This document shows, piece after piece, positions 10,910 to 21,072 of a stretch of 64,000 nucleotides of DNA. A program made the position numbers and the translations under genes. Under the pieces are notes generated by a model. The model was not told the origin of the DNA. It saw nothing but the letters and a program-made list of their open reading frames with translations, and did no database searches. Every line of letters begins with the position of its first letter. The stretch's first letter is position 1. The DNA is from Megalobrama amblycephala (lineage: Eukaryota > Chordata > Actinopteri > Cypriniformes > Xenocyprididae), in contig NC_063049.1 of assembly GCF_018812025.1 (NCBI RefSeq), positions 12,405,537-12,469,536 on the forward strand. The letters are read 5' to 3'.

Positions 10910-11189
10910 TAAACTATATAACAGCACAGGCCTATTAGTTACTAGCCTAAACTGGACGGAGACACGGAGCGCCCTGTAACTCACTGACCTGCCTGCGTTC
11001 ACAATTCACACGGTGCAGATGGGAGGGAGAACGGCTGACTACACAGTTTATGGGAATAAATTGTGTATTTCCCTCACAATTGTCACAAAAACTCACTAGT
11101 CTGTACACTGTCTGTCTGGTCTCTCTGCGCGTTGCTTTGCGAGATCATGCGGCGCGATTTTTTTTCCTCACTGCTGCACGAGTCTGCGT

Positions 11190-11270
11190 GAGAATATGGG
11201 GGTGTGGCGTGAGAGCGTGAGAATTGGGTCAATTGCGTGAGTCTCACGCTGAATGCGTGAGAGTTGGCAG
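11190..11270. repeat. Cluster of GCGTGAG motifs
   Basis: The heptamer GCGTGAG occurs about five times on the plus strand, and an inverted TCTCACGC copy is also present, within 80 bp. The cluster sits inside the TTAA element right of the nested hAT. I know of no function for it. Confidence 0.6.
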
Positions 11271-11660
11271 CCTTGCCGTTACTTTGCTAAATTAGCCCAG
11301 AATCGTTTAACATTAATGTTATGGAATCATGACAAAAATGATCAATAGATCAATAGGTTAAATTTTACTAGACCTGCATATAAAAATGAAAGACAATATG
11401 GATTTGCTTATCTGAATCATCCGTGTTCACTGAAGCTGTTCACATGAGTAGATGGTTGGACGCGGTTGGGTGTGTGCGCATTCATAACAGTGCGCGTACA
11501 CTTTGAACTTCAATCGTGACAAATGATTGGACAACTTGCGGAGTGACATGACGACATGAATCAGAGGCACAAAAAACGTTGACAGCGGTGAACGGTCATT
11601 ATGTTTACCAATACTCGACCCATCGCAACCGCCGCAACCCTGACCCCCCACCCCCCATTT

Positions 11661-11683
11661 TTTTTTTTTTTTTTTTTTTTTTT
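11661..11683. repeat. Poly-T tract
   Basis: A run of about 23 T bases after a C-rich stretch. Confidence 0.9.
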
Positions 11684-12127
11684 GCATGATTTACGAGAGC
11701 ATCATTTTCAGGTCGGAAAAGCCGGATTTCCGGATTTTTCCGGAAGAATCACACCCCTGATTAACGTCTGGCAGGGAATGCACGATTTAAAGGGGCTGCA
11801 GCCTGAATCAGTGCATAGTTAATGATGCCCCAAAATAGGCAGTTAAAAATAAATAAATAAATAAAAAAATCTATGGGGTATTTTGAGCTGAAACTTCACA
11901 GACACATTCAGGGGACACCTTAGACTTATATTACATCTTGTAAAAACTGGTTCTAGGGCACCTTAAAGACTATTAGATGATATAACAGAAGATGACTGAC
12001 AGAAAATGTAAATGCCCAGACCATTAACATTAGGCTCAAGCTATTACTGTATATGTGGATAAAGACAATTTATGAATTACTCAAGAAATATTAGATAAAC
12101 ATAATCCCAACATTCCTGATCAATTTA

Positions 12128-13676
12128 CAGTGCATCTGGAAAGTATTCACAGTGCTTCACTTTTTCCATATTTTGTTATGTTACAGCCTTATTCCAAAAG
12201 GAATTCAATTCATTATTTTCCTCCAAATTCTACAAACAATACCCCATAATGACAATGTGAAAGAAGTTTGTTTGAAATCTTTGCAAATTTATTAAAAATA
12301 AAAAAACGAAAAAATTACATGTACATAAGTATTCACAGCCTTTGCCATGACACTCAAAATTGAGCTCAAGTGCATCCTTATTCCACTGATCATCCTTGAG
12401 ATGTTTCTACAACTTGATTGGAGTCCACCTGTGGTAAATTCAGTTGACTGGACATGATTTGGAAAGGAACACACCTGTCTATATAAGGTCCCACAGTAAA
12501 CAGTGCATGTCAGAGCACAAACCCAGCCATAAAGTCCAAGGAATTGTCTGTAGACCTCCAAGACAGGATTGTATCGAGACACAGATCTGGGGAAGTTTAC
12601 AGAAAAATGTCTGCAGCATTTAATGTCCCAATGAGCACAGTAGCCTCCATCATCCATAAATGGAAGAAGTTTGGAACCACCAGGACTCTTCCTAAAGCGG
12701 GTTGCCCGACCAAACTGAGTGATCGAGGGAGAAGGGCCTTAGTCAGGGAGGTGACCAAGAACCCAATGGTCACTCTGACAGAGCTCCAGCGTTTCTCTGT
12801 GGAGAAGAACCTTCCAGAAGAACAACCATCTCTGCAGCACTCCACCAATCAAGCCTGTATGGTAGTGTAGCCAGGCGAAAGCCCATCCTCAGTAAAAGGC
12901 ACATGACAGATTGAACTGTTTGGCCTATATATAGCAATAATAGCAAGCGTCATGTCTGGAGGAAACGAGGCACCGCTCATCGCCTGGCCAATCCCATCCC
13001 TACAGTGAAGCATGGTGGTGGCAGCATTATGCTGTGGGGATGTTTTTCAGGGGCAGGAACTGGGAGACTAGTCAGGATCGAGGGGAAAGCTGAATCCAGC
13101 AATGTACAGAGACATCCTTGATGAAAATCTGCTCTGGACCTCAGACTGGGGCGAAGGTTCATCTTCCAACAGGACAACAACCCTAAGCACAGAGCCAAGA
13201 TAACAAATGAGTGACTATGGGACAACTCTGTGAATGTCTATGAGGGACCCAGCCACAGCCCAGATTTGAACCTGATTGAACATCTCTGGAGAGATCTGAA
13301 ATTGGCTGTGCGCTGACACTCCCCATCCAACCTGATGGAGCTTGAGATGTCCTGCAAAGAAGAATAGGAGAAACTGCCCAAAAATAGGTGTGCCAAGCTT
13401 GTAGCATCATACTTAAAAAGACTTGAGGCTATAATTGGTGCCAAAGGCTCTTCAACAAAGTATTGAGCAAAGGCTGTGAATACTTAAGTACATTTTTAAT
13501 GTCAATTATAAATTTGCAATGATTTCAAACAAACCTCTTTTATGTTGTCATTATGGGGTATTGTTTGTAGAATTTTGAGGAAAATAAATAATTTAATCCC
13601 TCTTGGAATAAGGCTGTAACATAACAAAATGTTATACTTTCAAAATGAACAAATTGAATACTTTCCGGATGCACTG
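12128..13676 (+). mobile_element. Tc1-like transposon with IR/DR ends
   Basis: The outer ends CAGTGCATCTGGAAAGTATT (12128) and AATACTTTCCGGATGCACTG (ending 13676) are inverted, with TA on each side (12126-12127 and 13677-13678). A second repeat pair of related sequence lies inside: GTACATAAGTATTCACAGCC near 12320 and its inverse near 13470. This is the indirect/direct repeat arrangement of the Sleeping Beauty type. The transposase inside is degraded. Size is 1549 bp. Confidence 0.9.
12529..13440 (+). pseudogene. Tc1-like transposase, inactivated
   Basis: The family start codon appears as ATA at 12529; the frame continues through TTG 12544 to 12870. It encodes the paired-like helix-turn-helix region (LQDRIVSRHRSGEVYRKM, then TVASIIHKWKKFGTT). 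After 12870 the frame is lost. A deletion near 12930-12955 removes the first catalytic Asp region. Later fragments keep the second Asp context (QQDNNPKHRAK, from 13167) and the Glu context (PDLNLIEHLW, around 13260-13290), but stop codons and shifts separate them. No active protein is possible. Confidence 0.85.
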
Positions 13677-14725
13677 TATAAAATGCAATATCTGAAAAAC
13701 ATTCTTTTGGGAGAAAAGAACAAGATGGTTTTCACAGACCCATCATGATTAGGGCAGGAGAGAAAATCAAGTTCTCAGGATGTCTTAAAAACAGCAGTTC
13801 AATCTGTCTTTGTTATATATCATCAAACAGAGTCATTAGGGTGACTGTACTGCAATGAATCTGCTCAGAGCAGCTGTCTGATTCATATCTCCTTTAAAAG
13901 TAACAGAACATTTACTGCTGCATTCACAGAGATGCCAGTACAGTAAATTATTGAGCTTCCAAAGAGGAGGTGAGCCATCTTGGAGTGTAACTCTATGAGG
14001 CTGTACCATCTCCTGAGTTCAGCTAATGCTCACACCAGTAAATCTGTCAGCTGATGATTTTCCAAGACGGCAACAATGGGGCGGTCGGAAAAGGGAGGGA
14101 GGGACCTAGAGGTCCAAAGGTTGGGCCTGTAGGGATGAGGGCCCCGAGATGCTGCACAAATGATGTGATAGATCTAGCCACAAGGTTGTAAATAGCCGGC
14201 AGACTATAAGGACTAGGACACTGGGAGGTATACTTTGTACATCAACATCCTCTCTGAAACATGACCCATTGCTCTGTTTTACAACTTTTTCTCTTCACAG
14301 TACATTTTATAGCTGTGACTACACATTTCAAAAGTATTTGCAAGAGACAAGTCAAAGATCTTGAACCCTTCCCAAAAAGATGTTTATGCTTCACTTTTTT
14401 CTCATCAATGTAAAAAGCCCATATCTCACAGTTATTCTTATTTTTGAAAGCAGAAATAAGTCAAATCATCCACGTTTGATTTCCTTGGTAATGTTTTTTA
14501 GTTTGTAAAGTCAATTAGATCAGTAGGAAAAATATAAGTAAAGTGCATGTTAGAGCAGCTAATGTGAACTCAAATGCAGTTCAGTTTTCTAGAAAATATG
14601 ATTTTGATTGGTCATTTGAAGCTTTCTGCTATAAAATATTGTTGTTTAATGATCCCAAACTGTATAACTGACTGTTATCTCAGGCATTTTCTGAAAATGA
14701 GCATGCCACTTCTTGAACGTTTCAC
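13677..14725. other. Intergenic stretch, nothing recognised
   Basis: Mostly AT-rich, with a GC-richer, G-rich patch at about 14070-14150. No terminal repeats and no ORF with a domain. It could hold conserved non-coding sequence, which cannot be judged from one genome. Confidence 0.5.
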
Positions 14726-14821
14726 CCCTAGTGAAAAAAAAGTATACTAAGTATACTTGCAGCAAGACTAATTATTAGTATATTTCAAGTGTGTTAATGA
14801 TTAGTATACTAATATATAGTA

Positions 14822-14935
14822 TACTTTATTTCTGTTATAAGTATACTTTTATTTGTGTTATAAGTATACTTTATTTCTGTTATGAGTAAACTTTGTGTTA
14901 TAAGTACACTTTATTTGTGATTTAAGTACATTACA
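14822..14935. repeat. Subterminal tandem repeats of the TIR element
   Basis: About five imperfect copies of a 20-27 bp unit with TTATAAGTA(T/C)ACTTTATTT. Subterminal repeats of this kind often bind a transposase; that role is inferred. Confidence 0.65.
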
Positions 14936-15110
14936 AAATAATTACGAGTGTCTTCAGAAAACACAAGCAATATACACTGAATATATTATTTTACAGGTAA
15001 TAGTATATACTGTATGCTCAGTACCTTTGGCTTATTCCAAATATTAATCATTACACACTTTGCAGTCAATAACTATACACTTTGTTATTACTTCTACTTT
15101 GTATAATATA

Positions 15111-15183
15111 GTCAACATTTGAAGCGGATCAAAACCTTTAATCAAAGTTGTCCTAACTTTTTTGATCCACTGCAAATGTTGAC
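15111..15183. mobile_element. 73-bp palindromic micro-MITE
   Basis: Inverted arms GTCAACATTTGAAGCGGATC (15111) and the matching GATCCACTGCAAATGTTGAC (ending 15183) enclose a loop of about 30 bp. TA flanks both ends, as expected for Tc1/mariner-type insertion. Confidence 0.75.
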
Positions 15184-15390
15184 TACTGTACTTTGAATTA
15201 CATGATCTCACACAATACAGCTGTGCTACCATTTAAATACAGTTTAACACATTTTCCCAAAGTTGAATGCATTTGTTTTCAAGGCCACTAAATTAAATAA
15301 AATATAAGAACATCACTAATGAAGAGACATATTTCATTGACAAATCCAATGGTTTTTATTTAAACTTAATATAGATTCAGCAAAACTTAC

Positions 15391-15540
15391 CATGTTTTTC
15401 ATTAAAGAAAAAAAAAATATTGGACCATGGTGACCCTCTATACACAAATACAAATTACACATTATATTCCATGTTCTGATGAGCTTCTCATTGTGTCTGA
15501 TGGCACAATGATGACCGCAGAGACTCGTGAAGAACAGCAT
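15391..15540 (-). CDS. Candidate second exon, transposon-borne mini-gene
   Basis: On the minus strand a good acceptor (TTCTGTCAACAG) precedes base 15540, and a good donor (CATG then GTAAGTTT) follows base 15391, giving a 150-nt exon. Joined to the exon at 15909-15958 the frame stays open for 25 more residues (RCCSSRVSAVIIVPSDTM and a few more) before a stop. Another frame starting at ATG 15540 is open across the donor. I do not recognise the protein. The exon call rests only on splice-site match. Confidence 0.3.
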
Positions 15541-15908
15541 CTGTTGACAGAATATACCAAAGATATAAGATGTTCAACTCTTTATTCACGTTTACAATAG
15601 TCTGTCTAAATCCTACATTGAACCAATACTATTTTTGAACAGTAAATGAGGATTAGCAGCAGGGAACTGTATCAGAATGGCATGCCGATATTGTTTTCGG
15701 TACATCAAGCATAAAACACTTTATGAATTAATATCGTACAGAATACGGGCCGATTTGACCAATCATATGAATGTTTTGGTGCTGCATACAAACATGTGCC
15801 ATAAAACACCACACAAAAACTCAAAAAGGAGATATCAAGCCGAAATCTCGCTCTCCGTTTGTTAAAGAAAATAAAATAAAGTTTGTTAACTGGTAGACTA
15901 CAACTCAC

Positions 15909-15958
15909 CTCCCAATAGCAGCACTTTTCTCCGGTTCTTTCAGGATCGCGTAGGCCAT
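15909..15958 (-). CDS. Candidate first exon, transposon-borne mini-gene
   Basis: The minus strand has ATG at 15958 followed by 16 codons (MAYAILKEPEKSAAIG) and then AG before a strong donor GTGAGTT; the last exon base is 15909. The upstream minus-strand sequence (about 15960-16150) is GC-richer than the surroundings and could be a promoter or 5' untranslated region. I recall short MAYA-type starts in other fish transposon proteins, but I cannot match this one to a named family. It sits in the middle of the 14726-16971 element, where an internal gene would be expected. Confidence 0.35.
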
Positions 15959-16153
15959 TAGATTAGCCGGTTGTCGTCGCCATCACGGTCAGTCTGCGAT
16001 GTCACTTGATTGAACTGGTCAGAATCCCCAAGATTGAGCGATGTATTGCGCTTTCAGTGTTTTATTAAATAAATTATACATTGCGACATTATACTTCACC
16101 TGAGTGACTGAGCGAGGGGATTCAGAGACGACGACCGTGACGTCAGCAGCTCT

Positions 16154-16263
16154 GGGGTGCGTTTCCCGAAAGCATCGTTGGTGAACTATGGTCGTAAGTC
16201 CCATTGAACTCTATTGGTAACGACGGAACTTACGACAATAGTTCGCTTTGGGAAACGCACCCC
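16154..16263. mobile_element. 110-bp MITE, GGGGTGCGTTTCCC ends
   Basis: Near-perfect inverted ends: GGGGTGCGTTTCCCGAAAGC and GCTTTGGGAAACGCACCC. It is nested within the 2.2-kb TIR element. It has further internal symmetry around TCGTAAGT and ACTTACGA. Confidence 0.8.
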
Positions 16264-16971
16264 TGATTGGCTGAAGGCAGTGAGCAACAAAATCTGATTG
16301 GTCACAGACCAAGTTGAAGAGACATTTGAATTCCGATAAATTTAACCACTCGACATATTTTTTCGCATTACTTGTGCTGCTGGTGTGTTGTTTAATATAG
16401 ATTTGTGTGTACGATTGTTAAATGATTCTGCCAGTGTAAACTTAATAAACATTTACATATATTTGGAAATTGTATAGGCTACACTGCATATACTAAATGG
16501 GCTTGTAATGCATTAGTCATACTGAAATAAATAGCACAAGTAATATAATGAATTCCAAGGATGAAGAAGTAAACTTAAAAAATATACTCAAATTTAACAT
16601 TAGATACACTACAACTTCAGGATATTAAATAATGTATTTTTTAAATATACTTTCAGTGCATTGTTACAATGATCATTTTCAGCACACTGTTAAAATATAC
16701 CTCGAATATATTTTTATAAAGTGCAAATAAATACACTTTTAAAAAATAAACTGAACTTACACAAAGTATATTTTTCTAAAATATATTTTTAGTAAATATA
16801 CTAAAGTACAATTATTTTAAAGTGTGTTAAAAGTTGCATTGTGAAAATATGATACTAATGTACTTTTTATATATTTAATGATAGTACATTTTTTGTTAGT
16901 ATATTTGCAGTGTACTATAGAAAAAGGGAATATATTTAAAATACAATAAAGTATACTTTTTTTCACTAGGG

Positions 16972-18939
16972 ACTACACTCTCAAAGTGAATTGTCCAATG
17001 TGTGGGGCTAAAAGCATGTTCACTTTTATCTGAAACAGATGAATGTGAATCTGCTAATGTTTTATTATGTTTGTTGTTTCACATATCTCGGCAGTTTTGA
17101 AATTAATTGTTCGGTGAGTGGCGCTAAACCCTAAACCTTAAGCCCAACCCTTAACCTATCAGATAGTTTTAACAAAAGTAAACACATTTTAGCTTGCTAG
17201 AAGCAAGTCTTTCACTTCTTGTGTTTCACAGGACTTGTCCCTGTGATGATGTACCAGATGAGCTACTGAGCGAGTTTAAAGTTGGCATGAAACAGAAGTT
17301 GCAATAGTCTTTTCCCTTATTGTGACACATATCCGAGTCCAGGAATTGGAGGAACTGATCGGATGGTTGGATCATTGTCGTTTGCTATTGCTGTGATCTC
17401 AGGTTGTCCTGCCCTTGCAAGTCTTTAGAGAAGAGAAGAGATGTTGCCACAAGAGGGAGGGGAAGTTATTTTGATAAAAGATTACAAGGGCACGTGAATT
17501 TTAAAAAATAATGACGTGCACAGATACATCATTTATAATGAATACTGAAATATTCCATAAAAAAAAAAATCCATTTTGATTTCATGGTAATTTTAGTTGT
17601 CAGAAAAGCCATACATGTTGAGCTGGTTATGTGATGCAAACGTCAAAATGACATTCATTATGGTAAAAGTGTTTTGAGGTCATAATAACATAGTATTGTA
17701 CAAGGAAAAGAAAGTGCAGAAAAAGTCTAAGTCTGTTAATCAATAATTGTCCCTGCAATCATAATTCGTGTGAAAAGGAATAAAAGTTGTTGTTGTTTTA
17801 CTGTTTATTTCAGCTGGAAACTGCAGTGAATTGTATGTGTGGGTTTTAACAAAAATACTATATATTGCCTTTTCTCATACAATGGCTGTGTTAGTTTCAT
17901 GTTGCTTGTATCACTCTATCATTCTCCATCATTGTCTTCTCTCATAACTCACAATCAATATTTGCCATCCATGTATTTTGCAGCTAGCCACGTAATAATC
18001 GAGATAACGTGTAGTCAGCCGGTCATTATCACAAAACAAACCCCTTCAAGGTCATACCAAACAGGTCATACTTCGCATCAAGTGTGTATTCTGCAATAAT
18101 GACCCGTTTGCTGTACATTTTCCTCTACTAACATGATTGCCAAATCACAATTTCAAAGCCTACGGACCTGAACATCACTACATTGTGAATTATAAACTGA
18201 AATCAAACTCTATTGCTACGCTAAATGCGCTATTCTTACACCTTTTTTCACACCGTTGGTTGTTAAGTACCATGCCTGCTATAATATCAGCTCTCTAATA
18301 CAACACAATCCCTGTGTGTGAATGTTTAGGGACAGTATTAATTGAACAGTGTTTTATGGTTATAGATCCACTGGAAAATAGAGGCAGGTGAAAACAGCCC
18401 AGCTGAGCAGTGAAGATCACAGGCCTCCAGGACTGGCACGTCTGCATGGTGAGGTAAGTGAAAATAGCTTTTCTTCTCATCAGAGGCTTCATTCAAGGTC
18501 GGTCAAGCGAGAAGAAGCTTAGAGGGGCCTGTGTTATGCTTGTCTTTTTTGTATTTTAACTCGCTCTTTTCAAAGCACAAAGAATATGGCTCCTGTTTTT
18601 CATTTTAGTATCTATATCTACTTAAAGAGGCATGCATTATTAAAATATATTGCATACTTAAAATGATTGATTAAATATGTTATACTTTGATTTGCTTAAT
18701 ACCAAGTGTTTAATGTTAGGTATCATAGAAATAAAGTGAGATTGATAAAAAACAGAGGGAGCATGTCATAAATTCATTTCTACATAATAGTTTTTAAATG
18801 AATCACTGTCTGTGTATAATTCCTGGCATTCATATCAATTTAATATGGGATAACAGATTATGCAGTTGAAGGTATTCAAAAACCCATTTTCCACAAGGAG
18901 ATATATACAGTATATCATGGCAGATATAGTCCTATATTC
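16972..18939. other. Intergenic stretch with one exon-like segment
   Basis: The stretch is mainly AT-rich and unrecognised. At 18353-18453 the sequence becomes less AT-rich and ends GGTGAG then GTAAGTG, a strong donor-like site. An acceptor-like TTATGGTTATAG precedes it. It has no long open frame, so if it is an exon it is untranslated. Confidence 0.35.
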
Positions 18940-19210
18940 TCATGCCATTCTCCTAAGCAGTTGACGCAGTGCAGTGCTGTTGTGTTTACGTCAGAACGCT
19001 GGCTCAGTTTTGGCCAAAGCTGTTCACATGAGCACCACGACGCATGCGTGTGATGCTGACGCAGGAGCGTCTGAGCCGGCGTTCTAACGTAAACTTAAAA
19101 GCACTGCTCTGCTTCAACTGTTTAGAAGAGTGACAGGGGAGAGAAGAAATTGTTGAATAAAGTTGTTATTTTTGTTTTGTTTTTGCGCACAAAAAGCATT
19201 CTCGTTGCTG
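18940..19210. mobile_element. Centre of a foldback (TTAA-family C) element
   Basis: Arms at about 18948-19007 and 19071-19130 are inverted matches (CAGTTGACGCAG, GTTTACGTCAGAACGC and their inverses) around a GC-rich loop with GACGCATGCGTGTGATGC. The right flank to 19210 matches the interior of family C, compared with 33120-33240. The outer AGGGTTAGTTCACCC ends are missing. Confidence 0.6.
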
Positions 19211-19237
19211 ATTTGTAATTGATTTGTTCTACCGTTA

Positions 19238-19748
19238 AAAAGTCAGTAAGGACAGTAAGATTTTTAAATGTTTTTGAAAGAGGTCTCATTCAGTATGCTC
19301 TTTAGGCTGCATTTATTTGATAAAATACAGTTAAACAGTAATATTGTAAAAATATTATTAAAATTGAACTGTTTTCTATTTTAATATATTTTAAAATGTA
19401 ATTTATTCCTGTGATGTCAAAGCTGAATTTCAGCATCATTACTCCAGTCTTCAGCATCACATGATCTTTCCGAAATCATTCTAATATGCTGATTTGCTGC
19501 TCAGTGAGTGAACAATTATCAATCTTAAACAGTTGTGGTGCTTACTGTAATATTTTTGTGGAAACTATGATACCTTTTTCAGGATTCTTTGATGAATAGA
19601 AACATTTATTTGAAATATGAATCATCATAAGACTTTATAAATGTCTTCACTGTCAGTTTTGATCAATTTCATGTGTTCTTACTGAATAAATGTATTAATT
19701 TCTTTCCAAAAATGTCTCAATGCACCCCAACTTTTAAACAGCACTGTA
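19238..19748. mobile_element. TA-type MITE (TTCAAAAGTT family), nearly complete copy
   Basis: The order AGTAAGATTTTTAAATG, GGCTGCATTTATTTGAT, CCTGTGATGTCAAAGCTGAA, GTCTTCAGCATCACATGATC, ending ACTTTTAAACAGCACTGTA is that of a very common cyprinid non-coding element. The same family is broken up at 5791-9530, and a short piece lies at 39835-39895. Confidence 0.75.
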
Positions 19749-19901
19749 TATGTTGCTTGTGAATGGCCGTCAATGGAGAAGATGTTTTTTTGGACCAAGT
19801 TACGATATGTTCTAGCAGAGGCTAACTGGACCATGCTAACCAGCCAAACCTTGACCCCATGGTTTTACTATATACTATGTTGTGATTACATTTTTGCTTA
19901 A

Positions 19902-20214
19902 AGGGTTAGTTCACCTAAAAATGAAAATTCTGTCATTAATTACTTACCCTCATGTCATTCCATACCATACCCATAAGACCTTCGTTCATCTTCGGAACAC
20001 AAATTAAGATATTTTTGATTAAATCCAATGGCTCAGTGAGGCCTCCATTGCCAGCAAGATAATTAACACTTTCAGATGCCCAGAAAGCTACTAAAGACAT
20101 ATTTAAAACAGTTCATGTGACTACAGTAGTTCAACCTTAATGTTATGTTTTGAAATTTCAATGGATTACCACTGGGGGTTGTGACTTTGGCAGTTTGATA
20201 CACGAACTAACCCT
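19902..20214. mobile_element. TTAA-family C MITE
   Basis: The left end AGGGTTAGTTCACC follows TTAA (19898-19901). The right end GAACTAACCCT is followed by TTCA, a decayed TTAA. The interior has the typical ACCCTCATGTCATTCCA and CGTTCATCTTCGGAACAC segments. Confidence 0.8.
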
Positions 20215-20789
20215 TTCAACTCATATGAACTGCTGAGTAAATCAAAGACAATCCACCAGGCTAAAAGTAGAACCCCATGAACCTGCAAGAGAAAATCTGT
20301 TTGCTCCTTTGCAGTTTAACACATCTCACATGTACAGGAAGTTGAATAGCATTGACATTGTCACAGCCTGTCCACACAAGAAACCTGTGATTCTCAGAGG
20401 CACCTCCCCTTCATCAGCTGCTCTCTGAGCAGGTTATGTGAATATAAGCTCTACCAGAAGGCCTACTGAATATTAATTGGTTGTATGGCAGATGGTTCTC
20501 AATAGGGAGCAGGGTCTGCCCTGTGTCTGTCAGACCTCCAGGACCCACAAATGCATGTAAAACAAACAGCTTAATTGCATGTGAAAGGCTACTGAGTAGG
20601 GTTATACTCCTCAGTAGGCCACAAGGACAGAGTTACAGCCCTGTCTGAACAACATCGATTGCTAATGTGTCCTGCTTGGGCTTGTGTTGCTAGTTAACAA
20701 CATGGGCTGATTTGAAATGTGAAGCTAATGAAAGCTGATAAAGGCTATGTTATGATTAGAAGAGCATACTATGTTATTCATACTAACAC

Positions 20790-20935
20790 TGTAATATGTA
20801 GTACTGAAGGATAAGAAAGATAGTCATGATGAAGTACATGAAGTAGTTTGTTTTTAAAATATACTTTTAAGATTTGAAGTACACTACAAATGTGCATTCA
20901 ATACAATTAGGCATCTTGTTCACAAGGTATGGTAC
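20790..20935 (+). mobile_element. End fragment of the CCCTTGTGAAAAAG MITE family
   Basis: The segment from AAGATTTGAAGTACACTAC to TTGTTCACAAGGT matches one end of the complete copy at 63027-63677. Confidence 0.6.
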
Positions 20936-21072
20936 ACAGAGTAGTGTATCCCACAATGCAGTGCATTTGATCTCACATTCTATTTCCAATGTAATAAATT
21001 AACTAAATGTAATATCAGAATTTGAACATTTTATTGACTTGATGGATAGACTGCCAGGATTTAACAGACATA

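Larger units (their letters stand above)
9592..11962. mobile_element. Second Kolobok-like TTAA element with nested hAT
   Basis: The left end AGGTGCCCTAGAA begins at 9592 and the inverted right end TTCTAGGGCACC ends at 11962. TTAA lies on both sides (9588-9591 and 11963-11966). The subterminal sequence at the right end (reverse strand) follows the same order as the left end of 2082-3358: ACAAGATGTAATAT, then GTGTCCCC, then GTGAAGTTTCAGC, then AAAATACCCCA. The two are therefore related subfamilies. No coding exon is recognisable. A hAT occupies 10062-10909. Confidence 0.7.
14726..16971. mobile_element. 2.2-kb TIR element (CCCTAGTGAAAAAAA ends)
   Basis: Inverted ends: CCCTAGTGAAAAAAAAGTATAC at 14726 and AGTATACTTTTTTTCACTAGGG ending at 16971. 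Subterminal repeats of a GTTATAAGTATACTTTATTT-like unit fill 14822-14935. The ends resemble the CCCTTGTGAAAAAG family (63027-63677), so the two are probably sister families. No clear target duplication is seen. The middle (15380-16150) is GC-richer and has exon-like signals on the minus strand. Two smaller elements are nested at 15111-15183 and 16154-16263. Confidence 0.7.
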
